DNA of 64,000 nucleotides, from positions 1,798,001 through 1,862,000 of the forward strand of contig NC_057322.1 in the NCBI RefSeq assembly GCF_000687475.1, in the 5' to 3' direction. Shown here piece after piece: positions 21,366 to 32,977 of the stretch. Each line of letters opens with the position of its first letter. Positions within the stretch are counted from its first letter, which is position 1. The translations under genes were made by a program, and so were the position numbers. The stretch comes from Ustilaginoidea virens. Taxonomy: Eukaryota; Ascomycota; Sordariomycetes; Hypocreales; Clavicipitaceae. The notes beneath the pieces are model-generated. The model was not told where the DNA came from. It saw nothing but the letters and a program-made list of their open reading frames with translations, and did not search any database.

Positions 21366-24300
21366 GGGAAAAAACGCACGTTGGGTGGGCACAGCGGTGG
21401 CTCGCGGGTGGCCGGCCCTGCGGCGTTTCGCATTCTTACACCATAATGACGGGCCGCAGTGCTTCTCATGGGCAACCTTTGCTCAGAAGCGGGCTGTGCG
21501 GGGACCCAGCCGCTGACGCTAGGCATCCGTTGGTCTCTTCTCCGCGTCCGCGTTTTTTTTTTCTTTTTCTTTTTTCTTTCGGATCCCATCGCGAGCAGAC
21601 AGTCGTGCTGCATGTGTCCTTGGGTGTCGTCGAGCGAAGCTTTTGCCTCATTGTCACATCGACGACTACTGACTGAATCTGGGAGGGGGAAATGAAACTA
21701 TGGGTGGATTGCTCCTGGTTCAACCCGGCATCGCTTTTGATCATCAATCAGCCCACGCACGTCATACTGAGGCACGAGACAGAGGCACCAAGACGGCAAG
21801 GCCGGATTCGACATCAGTCAAGGGAATCGGCGCCAGCCAATTCCCCCATTCCCCTAGACTACCCACTTGCCGCGTCAGCCTTTTCTTTACCTAGGCGCAG
21901 CTGCTCTGAAACTCTCTGCGCAAGTAGATTCCGGGTAATCTCCTCGGTTGGAGGGAGCCAGACCGTTTGTGGAAGAGCGGTCCTTATCTGCTGATGCTCC
22001 GACACCTCGCGATGGCTACAACTTTGCGCACCGGCATCGTCCATCTCTTGCACCTTTTTTTTTTTTTTTTTTTTTTTTTCTTTTGGCGCTGTGGCCGATC
22101 CGGGCAACACCCCCGTCACCCCCGTCACCCCCGACACCCCCCTGGTCATTGCGGTAGCCTGTCTGGCTTATTCCAGAGATATCTGGTCGATATCGGCGTT
22201 CAGGTCGCCCTGCCCCTTGTGCCATCCATATCTATTATAAGCATGGTAGACCGCAGGCCGGGCCGTTGGATCCACAGCTCCACCCTTCCATCCATTGATT
22301 CTCGATCAGTTGCTTTCACATGTCAACCCCAGCATGCCTTCAGTCGACAACCGCCCCAACAAGAGCAAGACCACAAGTCTGACCTAGCAACCGTGACGGC
22401 CCAAGATGACGGCTTACTCGCGTCTGGCCATTTCGTCTCCACGCCGGCAGCAGCGTCGGCTGATGGTTTTAATCTCCGAGGCTTGGGCTCGAGGCTGCGC
22501 ATCGACATCCAGCCGGCGACCATCAATCATGAAGGGAGCTGGCCTTTCACGGGACGTTGACCCCTCCTTCTTTTTTTTCTTTTCCTAATTTTGTCACATG
22601 TCCGGCCATATGAACACATGCGGGAAAGCTTCAGAAAGGACATGTTCGGGAATTAACGGAGACAGGCACGGTCTTTGCGGCGCAAATGCACAACGCACGT
22701 GGGATGTGAACCGCGGGCTCTCGGCTGATTTCCACGCTGATGTCTACGCTGATATCGGAGAGCTGATCGCGGCGTATGTTGCAGTCTCCAGGGACGTCTG
22801 TCTGGTCTGGTCGTTTGATTCTGCCAGGGCTTGCAACGAACCGCTGGCCAACCACGCTTCACGCGGCCTTGGATCAAGACATGTCGAACCTCCTCTTGCA
22901 TGCGCATCCAGCGCAACTGACGGCAGTCAACTGCTGCCCGCGCCCTTTTTTCGGAGCCGGGCGCTACCAAGAGCCTGCGAGCACCATTGCGGATTGGGAG
23001 CCATAGGCAGAGCAAGTCGTGGGGGGGGGGTCTGACAATACAGCCAGCCTGGCAGTCCTGCAGAGAAGCAAGCCGGTGACGAAGCGGAACACAGCCAGCC
23101 TTGATGCCCGACTCGGTCTGTCCAAGGTAAAAGACGAGTCGTGATTCCCTGCGCAGACAGCCTGAACTAGCAACACAGGTTCCGGCTGCTGCAACGAGAA
23201 TCCGCCCGTGTACCGGGTCCCGACTGCATCAGTAGCACGCCGTCCCGCCAACCTCTGTGAAAGCCAGACACACAAACTCCCGGGCCCTCGCTTCACCAAA
23301 GCGCCGGTAGCTGTCCAGGTCATGCGCCGAGAGGGGGGGGGGTTTCAACTACCGTCTCCCTCGGTTTCAGGCACCCAGACCTGACTTGTATGGTCCTGAG
23401 CAAAGCAACGTCATCCAAGACACTTTGTCCGTGGCGGCATGCAGGCGTTACCGGAGTGCATTTGCGCAATCCCACACGCCGGTGGTACGCGTATCTTCAC
23501 GGGCACCGGGTGCCGGCGTGGCGTGTCTTGTTGACCGTGATGCGGCACGACTCGACTTATCGAGCATCGCTTGTTGTCTGCCCCCTCCCCATCCATCACC
23601 CCCATCCATCACCCCCATCCATCACCGCGGCTGTTTGAGATGGTCGGAGGTTTGGAGCGACAAACTCTGCGGGACCGAGCAGCGAATGAACCATGCTCAT
23701 GCTCATCTGCGAACGACGGCGGCCCATCGAGAACGTAGTCCAGGATTGGGCAGACTACCTCGCGGCACAATGGTCGCCGCAAAGTCGTCGCGCTTCCAAC
23801 GGCCAGTGGCGTACGGCTGGGTTCATACATGATGTCTCGGGCGGCAAGTCGTGCAAGACTGCTTTCACGGGCAACAGCAGCACGGGTGCCATTCTCCTCC
23901 GACTCAACACCCCCCGCTGCTGCTGCTGTTCCGCCACGGGCATAGCTCAGCCGGGCACCGAGTGGGCTCCTGGCTGATTGTGCGCGGCATTTATCCATCT
24001 GCATCCCGTCAGGGCAGCGGCTTCCGGCGGAGCTGCTGCTCTGTCACGCTGCTTCGGACCCGGTGCCTGTCGCTGTAGAGGGCCTAGAGGCTTCCCTTGC
24101 CCAGTCTCGCGAGGAGTCATTGTCGACTGCCACTTGCTGCGCGGCGAGCGCCCGAGATGTATGGCATCGCATCGCATCGCATCGTATCGACTGGCTTGGC
24201 TGTAGCCTCGCGGTGAGGACGGTTCCTGGTCAAGGGCGGGATGACGTGCGTCTTGCGTTTTGGCTCTTGCGCAGCCCAGCATTGGTGGCGAGACTGGGGG

Positions 24301-25265
24301 GCGTAGAGCTTGTACGGAGTAGTAAGTTGCGTTTCGGCTTGACGACTGGCTACCCTGGACAGGGGATGATTTGTCTCAAAGGACAACGTTGACCCTATAA
24401 CCCCTAGGCCAGCCGATCTCATCGCCATCATTACCACGTGGATTTTGACCTGCTTTCTTTCCGTTTTCACCAGACAGAGGCTGGTTGAACGAGGCCCTAC
24501 CAGCAGCCATCCGGCAAGCAGAATCTCACCGCTCTTTTCACATATTTGGCATCGTCAAACCTACGCCTCAACCCGTGCGTATACCCTGCAGCACACCACT
24601 CGTTGTCGTGATATTCATCGACGCCGAACAAACGCCCTTGCGCAGCAGGCAATTCAAGAGACGATACCTCAGGGCGAGCAAGCAGGCGTCATCGTCATCA
24701 TCGGAAAACACCGATGCTGCACTCTACGGGTGCGCAAGGGCGCGGAGCCAGTCGGACAGTGCGGCAGCAGCCTGCAATTTCCAGAATTACAGAGCTACGT
24801 CGCACTTATTGTGCCCTTAGGACATATAGGTCGCTGTGAGGCGATTTCCGCTACTTGGGCCAAGGCTTGAAATTGGGCCTCGTTATGCACTCGTCATGCC
24901 CTCGTCATGCCCTCGTCAATGGGCTGTTCAATTTAACAGGCATTGACCATCAAGAGATCACTTTATCCGCTCCGTTGCAAAGGCCGGAATCACCAGACTA
25001 TAATATAAGAATTTAAGTGACGAAGGTTGACGGCTGGACCAGTGGCCGAGGAGGTACCTGCTAGGTACCTAGGAAAAGGTGGGTCCGTTGCAAAGCCTGC
25101 ACCTTTGCACTTTCAAGGCTTCGTGCATCCGGATATTGCAGGACCGGCGACGCAGCAGCGTTGGCTGGCCCGCGGCAGCGCTGCAACCTCGTTGAAACGG
25201 CGACCTGGCGCGCACTGTCGCAGACTCGGGCGGACAGCCATGACGGGTTGAGGAAGCTGCCCGCA

Positions 25266-25287
25266 GTACGGAGTACGGAGTACGGAG
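25266..25287. repeat. Heptanucleotide array GTACGGA x3
   Basis: Three perfect 7-bp units generate two overlapping copies of GTACGGAGTAC, the near-palindrome dispersed through the spacers of this window. Confidence 0.85.
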
Positions 25288-27722
25288 CCAAGGGAGATTT
25301 ATGGCAGGGGTTTGGGGCCGCGCAACTGCCGCAACTTGGGACGGGATTGTCTTTTCGACTGCCGTGGCGGAGTGGCAAATTCTGACATTAGCCTTGGCAG
25401 ACAATCTCGACGCACGACGGGCAGCCTGGACGACTCGGCGGAAAGGAAGAGAAGACGAGAGGATACGGGGGGGATGGGGGGGGGAAGCAGGCAAAGGAAA
25501 GAAACAAAGGGAAAAAAAAAGGCAGACAGAGGGAAGAAAGGGGAGAGGCACGGCGGGCAAAAGGACATGAAAGGAATACAAGCGAAGCCGCGACGCGACA
25601 GTCGGCAAATGAAGCTCCAGATATCGAGAAGCAGCTCCATGCCGGCGCGTCCACGAACTCGAGTTGCAGATCCCGAGGCACGCCTTGTGTAGCCGTCATC
25701 TCGGACTAACATCACGCCACGATCCTAGTCGGTTGTCTTATCCGCCCTCCCAACCAACGAAACGACCAGGCAGAAAAGAACCGGACGAGTTGGTGTGATG
25801 TCGGCTCGCCTTTGCGACAACAAGGGTCCGACCTGGGCGAAACCGGCCCGAGCAGAACGGGGTAGGCCCGGCAGATGACATATTTGCTCGCGAGCATTGC
25901 GCCTCGGCTGGGTTTCCACGCTGTTGAAATCGAAAGAAGCCCATGCCTGAAAGCCCGCCTGGAGCCCGCCTGGAGCCCTCTAGGGTGGCATTTCCGTCTT
26001 CTCCATTGTCCCCTTGATACGAGAGGGAACGAGAGAGAGGCGAAGAAAGGGCCGGCCCGGATCGACAGTCGCAATGGGGTGAAACATGCACGTGGATGCA
26101 ATTTGCATGACACAACGGAAAGGTCCTGGACAAGATGGGCTCGTTTTGCTGGCAGATATCGCCTCCCTCGTAGCCAGGATAACGAATCATCTGGCCGTGG
26201 CCGTGGCAGAGGATCAAAACATCAAGGGGAGCAGATTTCCAGGATCCCGGCCAATCGACACCATGCACAGGCCTGCATCCACCTCTCACCCACACATGGC
26301 TGGCAGCGGGGCCTTTATCCCAAGGAGCAACAGGACCCTCAACATACGGGAAAGCTGTGGGGGAGGCTGCTCCTTTATCTCTCAAGTCAAACGCGGACGT
26401 TACGGCAGAGCCATGTTGGAGAGTCGAGACACGGCCAAAGGCCAAGCCCCTGTCGTGGTCCCAAACTGCTGGGTCAAGCCGGGGGACGTCCTGCCTCCTG
26501 AGCACCGTGAAGAGACTAGCCCGCCAGGGGATGGCGGGAAGGCCTTCCCCGACGATACTAGGCCTCTTCGTTTTGCCGGTCCACGTCCTTGGTGCGTTAG
26601 GCAGACAATGTACGTATGTATGATGGCTGCGTGTGCAAAACAAAGTGCGTGCGTGGCAAACAAGGAAACCCGCAAGGACCAGGCAGGAGCCTCGGAGGCC
26701 TGCAGGCCAGAGAACCGAGTTGATCCGCGGAGCGTGGAAAATCAAGCACATGGCCGCCGCGGCCGGTTGATCCGGTTCGTGGCCCCCGGCGGCAAGGCAC
26801 GCAAGATTGCCCTCTGCCACTTGCGGCTCGTCCGCTGCTTGGGAGCACGCAACCCCCATGCTGATTGTCGAATGCTGTCCGTGCCGCCTGCCGAGTCGTC
26901 ACTGCCTGCTGCACGGCCTTGCGGTTTTGTTCGTCGTCGTCAAAACTTGTTTTCTCGGGGACTTTGAAACGCCACGGCGCTGCAAAGGCTGACAAAGCAA
27001 CAAAGCAGCGCTGCTCTGCGCGAATCAGATGGCAGCCCGTAAGCCCGAGCGAGTCCTCGAGAAGTCGACAGCTGGAGCTGCGCGCTGCGGAGCTCGGACC
27101 ACCATCTGCCATCCGCGCTTCAGCCGTCGTGCGTTGGACGCCGCCAAGGCGCGACGGCGTACATAACTTTTTGCTTTGTTGGCTTGCCCCCCTTTTTTTT
27201 TTCTTTTTTTCTTTTTTTTCTTTTTTTCTTTTGGCCTTCCTTCCCCCCTCGCCCAGGCAACATTGAAGTTGTTTGCCACTCGTTCCTCGATCCTTTTCGC
27301 CACTTTGCCCCAGGCCCCCTTTTTTTAAGACGTTGCGTTTGGGCATGGAGCGGAGCGGTCTGCGTCTTGTCCCTTTTTTTCCTTTTTTCATTCGTCACCC
27401 TTGAAACGGGCCGTCCGATGAGGAGTCCAGCACCATCAATTGTCATGGTTCACTTTTTTTTTTTCTTCCTTTTTTCCCTTTTTTTCCCTTTTTTCCCTCT
27501 CTTGTCCCTCGCATTAGCCAACAATTTCCCACGCAGGGGCTGGCCGAAATAGGCATGGACGATCCCAGGGGAGCTCTTTGTGGAGATGATTAATTAATAT
27601 TGATGACTACGACGCCTTTGGCGGCATCAGACGCCTGTCCGTCCTCCACGAGGCCCGGCCCCTGCGTTTGCGCATGGCCAACGGCTGGCTGCAGACCCTG
27701 TGCTACCCGTGGTTGGGCTCCG

Positions 27723-27750
27723 AAAAAAAAAAAAAAAAAAAAAAAAAAAA
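27723..27750. repeat. Poly-A tract, 28 bp
   Basis: A pure run of 28 A. About 170 bp to the right, at 27919-27965, is an interrupted GT dinucleotide repeat. Confidence 0.9.
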
Positions 27751-28119
27751 GCCATCAATGCACCAAAGCACCACAAGGCAATCCCAGAGATTGACAGTCT
27801 GGTGCTTCGGTGCAAAATGGCGAGGAAAACAACGTCAAGTACACATGCAAACACACAGGTATCCCAAGACTTGGGCTCCAGGTCGTGCGAGCGTGGCTGG
27901 CGGAGGGGCTGGTGGCCCCCGTGTGTGTGTGTGTGTGTGCGCCTGTGTGTGTGCCTGTGTGTGTGGCTGTCCCGCAAATCTGAAACGGCGTGCTGGCGAC
28001 TTGTCCCGTGGCGGGCTGGGCGCCCTGGGCGCAGGTAGCGGCGACCTCGGCCAGCGGGGTGGGAGACTAATGTTGTTGGCGCCATTTCGACATCAAACCT
28101 AAACCTCGACGAGCCTGGC

Positions 28120-28140
28120 CCATGATCCATGATCCATGGT
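28120..28140. repeat. Heptanucleotide array CCATGRT x3
   Basis: The units are CCATGAT, CCATGAT and CCATGGT, followed by a degenerate CCATTCG. Confidence 0.8.
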
Positions 28141-29004
28141 CCATTCGAACGGTTCAATGTTCCTTTCCCCTGATGGGATCCCCCCCCCCCCCTTGCTCAT
28201 AGGCTGCGCCGTCCTCCCGCCACGATGGTCTCGCCTAGCCCACTAGTGAATCCATATCACGGCCTCCACGGAGCCTCTGCTCAGATGTTTCGTCCACCAT
28301 ACAGAGGTTCGGACCTTTTGCTCGCTTCCCCTTGCTCTCTCTCCCTGTTTTTGCCGTTTTTGCTTCTTTTTTCATGCAAGGGCTATTTACAGCGGCTGCC
28401 TACATCCATCCGTGGCCAACTACAACAACACAACACCTTGGTCGGTGGGCTCCCTCATCCCCTTCCCCCGGCCTCACAGCTGGTCAGTGCTCAAGTGCTG
28501 CTTTCACTATTCCGTCTTCACGGCTCCCGCTGGTTGCCTAGTTCTTCGACGAGGCTTGCCGCTTTCCCTTTTTTCCCTTCGCGTCCCCTCTGGTCTGGCG
28601 CCTCGCCCATCTGCTCCCCTTCATCCTCGCCGGCTCTGCCAGAGTCCCGGAGCTTCACTTCGTTTCCAAAACCCCCCTTTTATCTCAATCAGCATTTGCA
28701 GCTGCAGTTGCGGTGGCTTTTCTGTCTCCTTTGCGGGTCGGTGGGCTCTCAGAATATCAAAATCCCGTTCGCAGACGTTTTCTAACCGACTTGGTTTTTG
28801 TTCATCCCACAGCCTTTCTCAACGTAACGCAGGCCTGCCGAATGGCTGGTTGAGCGATTCCCACACCCATTCTCTCCCACGTTGAGCGTGGCACCTTTCC
28901 AATCCTGGATTCGGAGTGTGGAACGAAAAACGAAAAAAAATAAAGACCAAAAAAAAAAAAAACCCCCGTGTTTCCCGTTACTCAACTGAGTCGAGTTGTT
29001 CACG

Positions 29005-31848
29005 ATGGCGCCTTCTCTAAACACTCGCTCTTCCTTCACCCGTCCCCGGACTGGCGATCGTGATGGCCGGCCCAGCACGCTCGAACAGCCAGCTGGGGCC
29101 GACATGCTTATCCCGAGTCGCACCTCTTCCTTGCACTCCCGCATAACCCAGCCGATATCTTCGACCTTGAACTTCAAACCCCACCTGCGGACGCCCAAGA
29201 CTCTGACTCATGCCTACATGGTCTGCGGTGTTGGTCGTGAGCCGTCCCAATGGGTCAAAGCTCCGGCTCTCGCTCAGGGCAAAGTCGGCCACATGAAGGG
29301 TGCCGTGGGCCAGTTTTGGTTGCCCGAGATTCTCGGCAGCAGTCCTCGTCTGGAGCAGGATAACGAGATTGCCCGTTCCCTCCACGCTGCCATGAGGGTG
29401 AGTGAGATGATGATGATGATGATGATGCTCTCGCGCCGCCATTGCGCTGGACCCGGTTGCGGCCCGAACCTGGCCCTTGTTTCTCTAACATGGATTTTCC
29501 CGCAGGCTTGTTTCCCCCACGATGTCGAGATCTGCACCGGAAGAAGCCAGCCTCACTGCGTTCACCACGCCTTCGTGCTGCAGCAGGACTCGTCCCACAC
29601 CTTGTACGGCATCTGCTTGCGAGTTTGGTCTCGAGCAGACGACAAGAGAGCCGAGACCATTCGCGACCTGCGCAAGAGAACGGAGCCCGACTTTTACGAC
29701 AACCCCGAGGAGACGTACTGGATCCCTTACTGCCTCACCTTTCTGTCTCGCTACCCTCTCTACAACCTCCTCGGCGACTACCTGCGGGGCATGTGGATTC
29801 ATTGGAACAAGGCCACCAACCTCTTCCACGCCGAGGAGGTCTCGCGCATCCTCAGCTTCCCGGCCCCGAGACTCAACGACCTGGTACGGATCGACATGAA
29901 GGACTACGCCTTGTGCTATCAGTTCCCTTCCTCTCCCACCGGCTTCCAGAACTTCTCCATGTGGCCGCTGTTCAGCTGCCTCTCCATCCCCAACATCGTC
30001 GGCGTCATCGAGGCCGCCCTTTCGCCCACGCGACGAATCATATTCGTGAGCCACTATGCTGCCATGCTCACCATGGCGGCCGAGACTGTCCGATACTGCG
30101 TCCGAGTCTACGAGTGGAGCGGTCTCTACGTGCCCGTCGTTTACGCCCGTCATGCGCAGGAGCTTGTGCAAGAGCCGGGCCCCTATATCCTCGGCGTGAC
30201 TGCCGAGTGCCGCTCCCTCTTCACAGCGCCCACCGACGCCCTGGTTGTCGACCTGGACCGCAACTTCGTGCTCACCAGCAGCCCCCCCACCGCCTTCACC
30301 GCGGCCCAGCGAAACAAGTTCGTGTCCCGGCTGACCCAGGCGTTGAACGGCGACGTGACGCCGGCCGGAGTTCCGCAGCATCTCCGATCCGCCTACGGCG
30401 GCGGCAAGCTCGTGCCCGCGGGCCAGATCATCGTCATGCGCGGCGAGGTGGAATCCATCCAAGACCCGGAATGGTGGAACCAGGACGCGGTCATGGCCGT
30501 CATGGACCACGTCTGCGAAAAGACGGGCCGCAACTCGGGCATCAAGGCCGTCTTTGGCGGCTCCGTCAAGAAGCCGCTCATGACCAAGGTTTCGATGAGG
30601 CACCTGAACGAAATCGTGCGCGAGAGGAACCAGTACGCTCGGGACGCTCTCGAGGCTTGGCAGGACTACATCAACCTCAAGGGCCGCATGGACATGGAGC
30701 TGGGCAAGGTGAACAAGCGGAACAACTACCTCGTCGAGGAGCTGGAGAGCCTGAAGCAGCAGTTCCTCAAGTTCCAATCCTTTGCCGAGCAGCTCACCAA
30801 GGAGACGCAGGAGCTCAAGGTCAAGATCGAGACGCACAAGAGGGAGAACCGCCGGCTGACGGGGCTGATTGACAAGCAAAAGGACGACAATGCCCGCATC
30901 TCGGTGCGACTCCACGGCACCGAGAAGCAGCGAGACGACGCGCTCGAGGCCCTGGTGCTTCAGCAAGAAATCGCCGAGGAGCTCGAACGCGAGAGGAAGA
31001 AGAACAAGAAGGAGATTGCCCAGCTCAACCACACCAACACGGCCCTGGTGCGGCAGCGCGACGAGGCCCGCCGGGTGGTGATGCATCTGCAGAGCCTGAT
31101 TGGCGGCCAAAGCCACCACATGGAGCACCTCATCCAGTCTCTCACCAAGTCGGACGAGCTGGTGGCCGAAATCGAGGCCGTGTTCGACAGCGACGAGCAG
31201 CACGAGATCGGGCACGAGAACGAGCACGAGCACGAGCACGAGCACGACGGCTCGGACGCCGCTTCGGCCGACGACCACAGCCAGGTCAGGCCGACGAGCC
31301 GCAGCAGCAAGAGGTTCTCGGCCGCCAGCTTCGCCGACGTGGCTGACCGTCATCTCAAGGACAAGACGGACGCCATTACCCACATTGTGCGCAACATTGC
31401 CGACCAGTGCCAGGCGGCCGTCGAGAGCCTGCAGCTGGCGCAGGACAGCGAGTACAGATCCAGCCGGCGTCACAGCAACCTCTCCATCGCCGTGAGCGAG
31501 GAGGGCCACGACGATCGTTCCGTCGCCACGTCGGATCATGTCGACGAGAGACGGCGACAGCCCGGACGGACGTCGAGCATCCCGCCGACGCCTGACTTGA
31601 TCATGAACCGCAGCAGCACTTCCCTGTCCTTTGCTTCAGCCACGACCACCCCGGAGCGAAGCAGCCAGCAGTACAACCTGAGGGATGAGATTCCCACCAA
31701 GATTGTCGAAGGCGACGAGGAAGAATACGAGAACCACAGCGAGACGGGCGGGGCTTGCAACGAGAACGACGTGACGGCCAAGCTCGCCCATTCGCTCCTG
31801 CACCGGCCGTCTGGCGCCAGAATCAGCGCTCTGGGCGGCGGACGATGA
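29005..31848 (+). CDS. DENN (AEX-3) domain protein with C-terminal coiled coil
   Basis: Two exons (29005-29397 and 29506-31848) give 911 residues. The N-terminal third carries a tripartite DENN region: an upstream DENN block beginning HAYMVCGVGREPSQWVK, the core with EETYWIPYCLTFLSRYPLYN and FSCLSIPNIVGVIEAALSP, and a downstream part ending near MTKVSMRHLNEIVRERNQYA. DENN proteins are usually guanine-nucleotide exchange factors for Rab GTPases in membrane traffic. Residues from about 520 to 710 form a long coiled coil rich in Lys, Glu and Gln. A His-Glu repeat then precedes a Ser-rich disordered tail. The 108-bp intron has a GTGAGT donor, CTAAC branch site and CGCAG acceptor. It is open in frame, so retention would add 36 residues, including seven consecutive Met. 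I prefer splicing because the join AAMRACFPHDVEICTG is smooth. Confidence 0.88.
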   Translation: MAPSLNTRSSFTRPRTGDRDGRPSTLEQPAGADMLIPSRTSSLHSRITQPISSTLNFKPHLRTPKTLTHAYMVCGVGREPSQWVKAPALAQGKVGHMKGAVGQFWLPEILGSSPRLEQDNEIARSLHAAMRVSEMMMMMMMLSRRHCAGPGCGPNLALVSLTWIFPQACFPHDVEICTGRSQPHCVHHAFVLQQDSSHTLYGICLRVWSRADDKRAETIRDLRKRTEPDFYDNPEETYWIPYCLTFLSRYPLYNLLGDYLRGMWIHWNKATNLFHAEEVSRILSFPAPRLNDLVRIDMKDYALCYQFPSSPTGFQNFSMWPLFSCLSIPNIVGVIEAALSPTRRIIFVSHYAAMLTMAAETVRYCVRVYEWSGLYVPVVYARHAQELVQEPGPYILGVTAECRSLFTAPTDALVVDLDRNFVLTSSPPTAFTAAQRNKFVSRLTQALNGDVTPAGVPQHLRSAYGGGKLVPAGQIIVMRGEVESIQDPEWWNQDAVMAVMDHVCEKTGRNSGIKAVFGGSVKKPLMTKVSMRHLNEIVRERNQYARDALEAWQDYINLKGRMDMELGKVNKRNNYLVEELESLKQQFLKFQSFAEQLTKETQELKVKIETHKRENRRLTGLIDKQKDDNARISVRLHGTEKQRDDALEALVLQQEIAEELERERKKNKKEIAQLNHTNTALVRQRDEARRVVMHLQSLIGGQSHHMEHLIQSLTKSDELVAEIEAVFDSDEQHEIGHENEHEHEHEHDGSDAASADDHSQVRPTSRSSKRFSAASFADVADRHLKDKTDAITHIVRNIADQCQAAVESLQLAQDSEYRSSRRHSNLSIAVSEEGHDDRSVATSDHVDERRRQPGRTSSIPPTPDLIMNRSSTSLSFASATTTPERSSQQYNLRDEIPTKIVEGDEEEYENHSETGGACNENDVTAKLAHSLLHRPSGARISALGGGR

Positions 31849-32234
31849 AGCGGCCGTTGGTCCAAGCCGGCGGCGGCGAATGTGGATGGACGTTGGGACG
31901 CATGGACGCACGCGGTAGACGTCGTGGAAGGAGTCTATTTATTCATGGGGAGCTGCCATCTACGGCGACGGAATATGCCGCCGATGTAGTTGACGACCAA
32001 GCTCGACTTGCCCGTTTTTCCCCTTTTTCCTTGGGTTTCTTTTTTTTTTCTTGGCCTTCCCAAGTATCTGTTGGAAAACTAGTGTTGTGGCGATTTACTC
32101 GATATCCGTTTGCTATATTCCCTTGCGCTGGCCAAGGTTTCGTTGTATATTCTCCATTTGCTGCACCTACGACACGGCTGCACTGATGGCCTGTCCCCTT
32201 TTTTCTTCTACACGGACTCCATTGATAGTCGTCT

Positions 32235-32236
<2 letters not shown>

Positions 32237-32277
<41 letters not shown>
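32237..32277. repeat. Poly-T tract, 41 bp
   Basis: A run of 41 T is continued after one C by more T. Related short segments (ACACGGCTACACTGATGGTC-like, followed by T-rich sequence) occur on both sides at about 32177, 32300 and 32333, suggesting local duplication around T-rich units. Confidence 0.9.
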
Positions 32278-32652
32278 CTTTTTTTTCTCTTCCACACGAC
32301 CACACTGATAGTCTGTCTCCTTTTTTCCTCGACACGGCTACACTGATGGTCTGCTCCGGTTTTTTTCTTCCCCCCCCTTTTGAATATGGCCGAGCTGCAG
32401 GTATCGCGGGATGCGGATGTGCTCCCGCGTTTTATTGTTGGCGTCCCGTAGCTCACGTGTATAGCGAGCGCTCTGCAGACGGCCCCCGATGTCTTGCTGT
32501 ATCTTATTGTATGTGATCAGCTCTGTTCTGTAGTGCATGAAGCAGTCGTGTCAACCGGCCCCTGCGCCAATCATCGACCGCGCGACTTGTCGAGAGCAAG
32601 CAGTGGAGGGCGACCGCGGGCCACTTGTAAATGCCGGCTGCCGGTTGCCGTG

Positions 32653-32687
32653 ACGCAAGACGCAAGACGCAAGACGCAAGACGCAAC
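32653..32687. repeat. Heptanucleotide array ACGCAAG, five units
   Basis: Four perfect ACGCAAG units plus one ACGCAAC lie about 290 bp upstream of the BCD1 start codon. Confidence 0.9.
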
Positions 32688-32977
32688 GGCGTGTCGGCTC
32701 GACCGGAGGTGCTGGATCGTAAAGATGTGGTGCAGTGTGATTTACGTACTGTAACTCGTCGGCGTTGGACCAGGCAAGTTTTCTGTGGATGGAGCAAGGG
32801 CTGGGGCCCACATGGTGGAGCGGACTGGGGACGGTCGCAGTGAAGTGAAATGAAGTGAAGCAGATTTGATAGAACCGGCGGGTCCAACTTTTTTCCTCGC
32901 CCCAATCACCATCAAAAACAGCATCACGAAACAACCACGAAACCACCACCACCATCATCACCACCATCACCATCACC

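Larger units (their letters stand above)
18615..29004. other. 10.4 kb gene desert
   Basis: No gene could be supported between the divergent CAP20-like and DENN genes. Long frames exist (for example 25738-26859 minus and 26086-26967 plus), but they overlap one another on opposite strands and show no domain, signal peptide or intron evidence. The interval is rich in A/T homopolymers, heptanucleotide arrays, a GT-type repeat and the GTACGGA motif. The 800 bp before 29005 are strongly pyrimidine-rich, as in a promoter or 5' leader. Unrecognised multi-exon genes or long non-coding RNAs remain possible. Confidence 0.5.
31849..32977. other. Intergenic spacer DENN-BCD1
   Basis: No gene is seen. It contains a 41-bp T run, flanked by several copies of an ACTGATnGTCT-like phrase, and a heptanucleotide array. 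The last 40 bases before the BCD1 ATG are a CACCAT/CATCAC repeat that also supplies the start-codon context ACCATGG. Confidence 0.65.

Noticed and set aside
25738..26859. 373-codon minus-strand frame in the left gene desert
   Set aside because: It overlaps a 293-codon plus-strand frame, has an erratic composition with scattered Cys, His and Trp, and no domain, signal or splice evidence.
28225..28785. 186-codon frame upstream of the DENN gene
   Set aside because: Its Ser/Leu/Pro-rich composition simply reflects a pyrimidine-rich promoter or leader; no conserved motif.
29485..31539. 684-codon open frame antisense to the DENN gene
   Set aside because: It is the complement of a codon-biased GC-rich exon, lacks any domain, and the plus-strand frame has clear DENN and coiled-coil features. 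Similar long antisense frames over RNR1, BCD1, SEC6 and GLR1 were dropped for the same reason.
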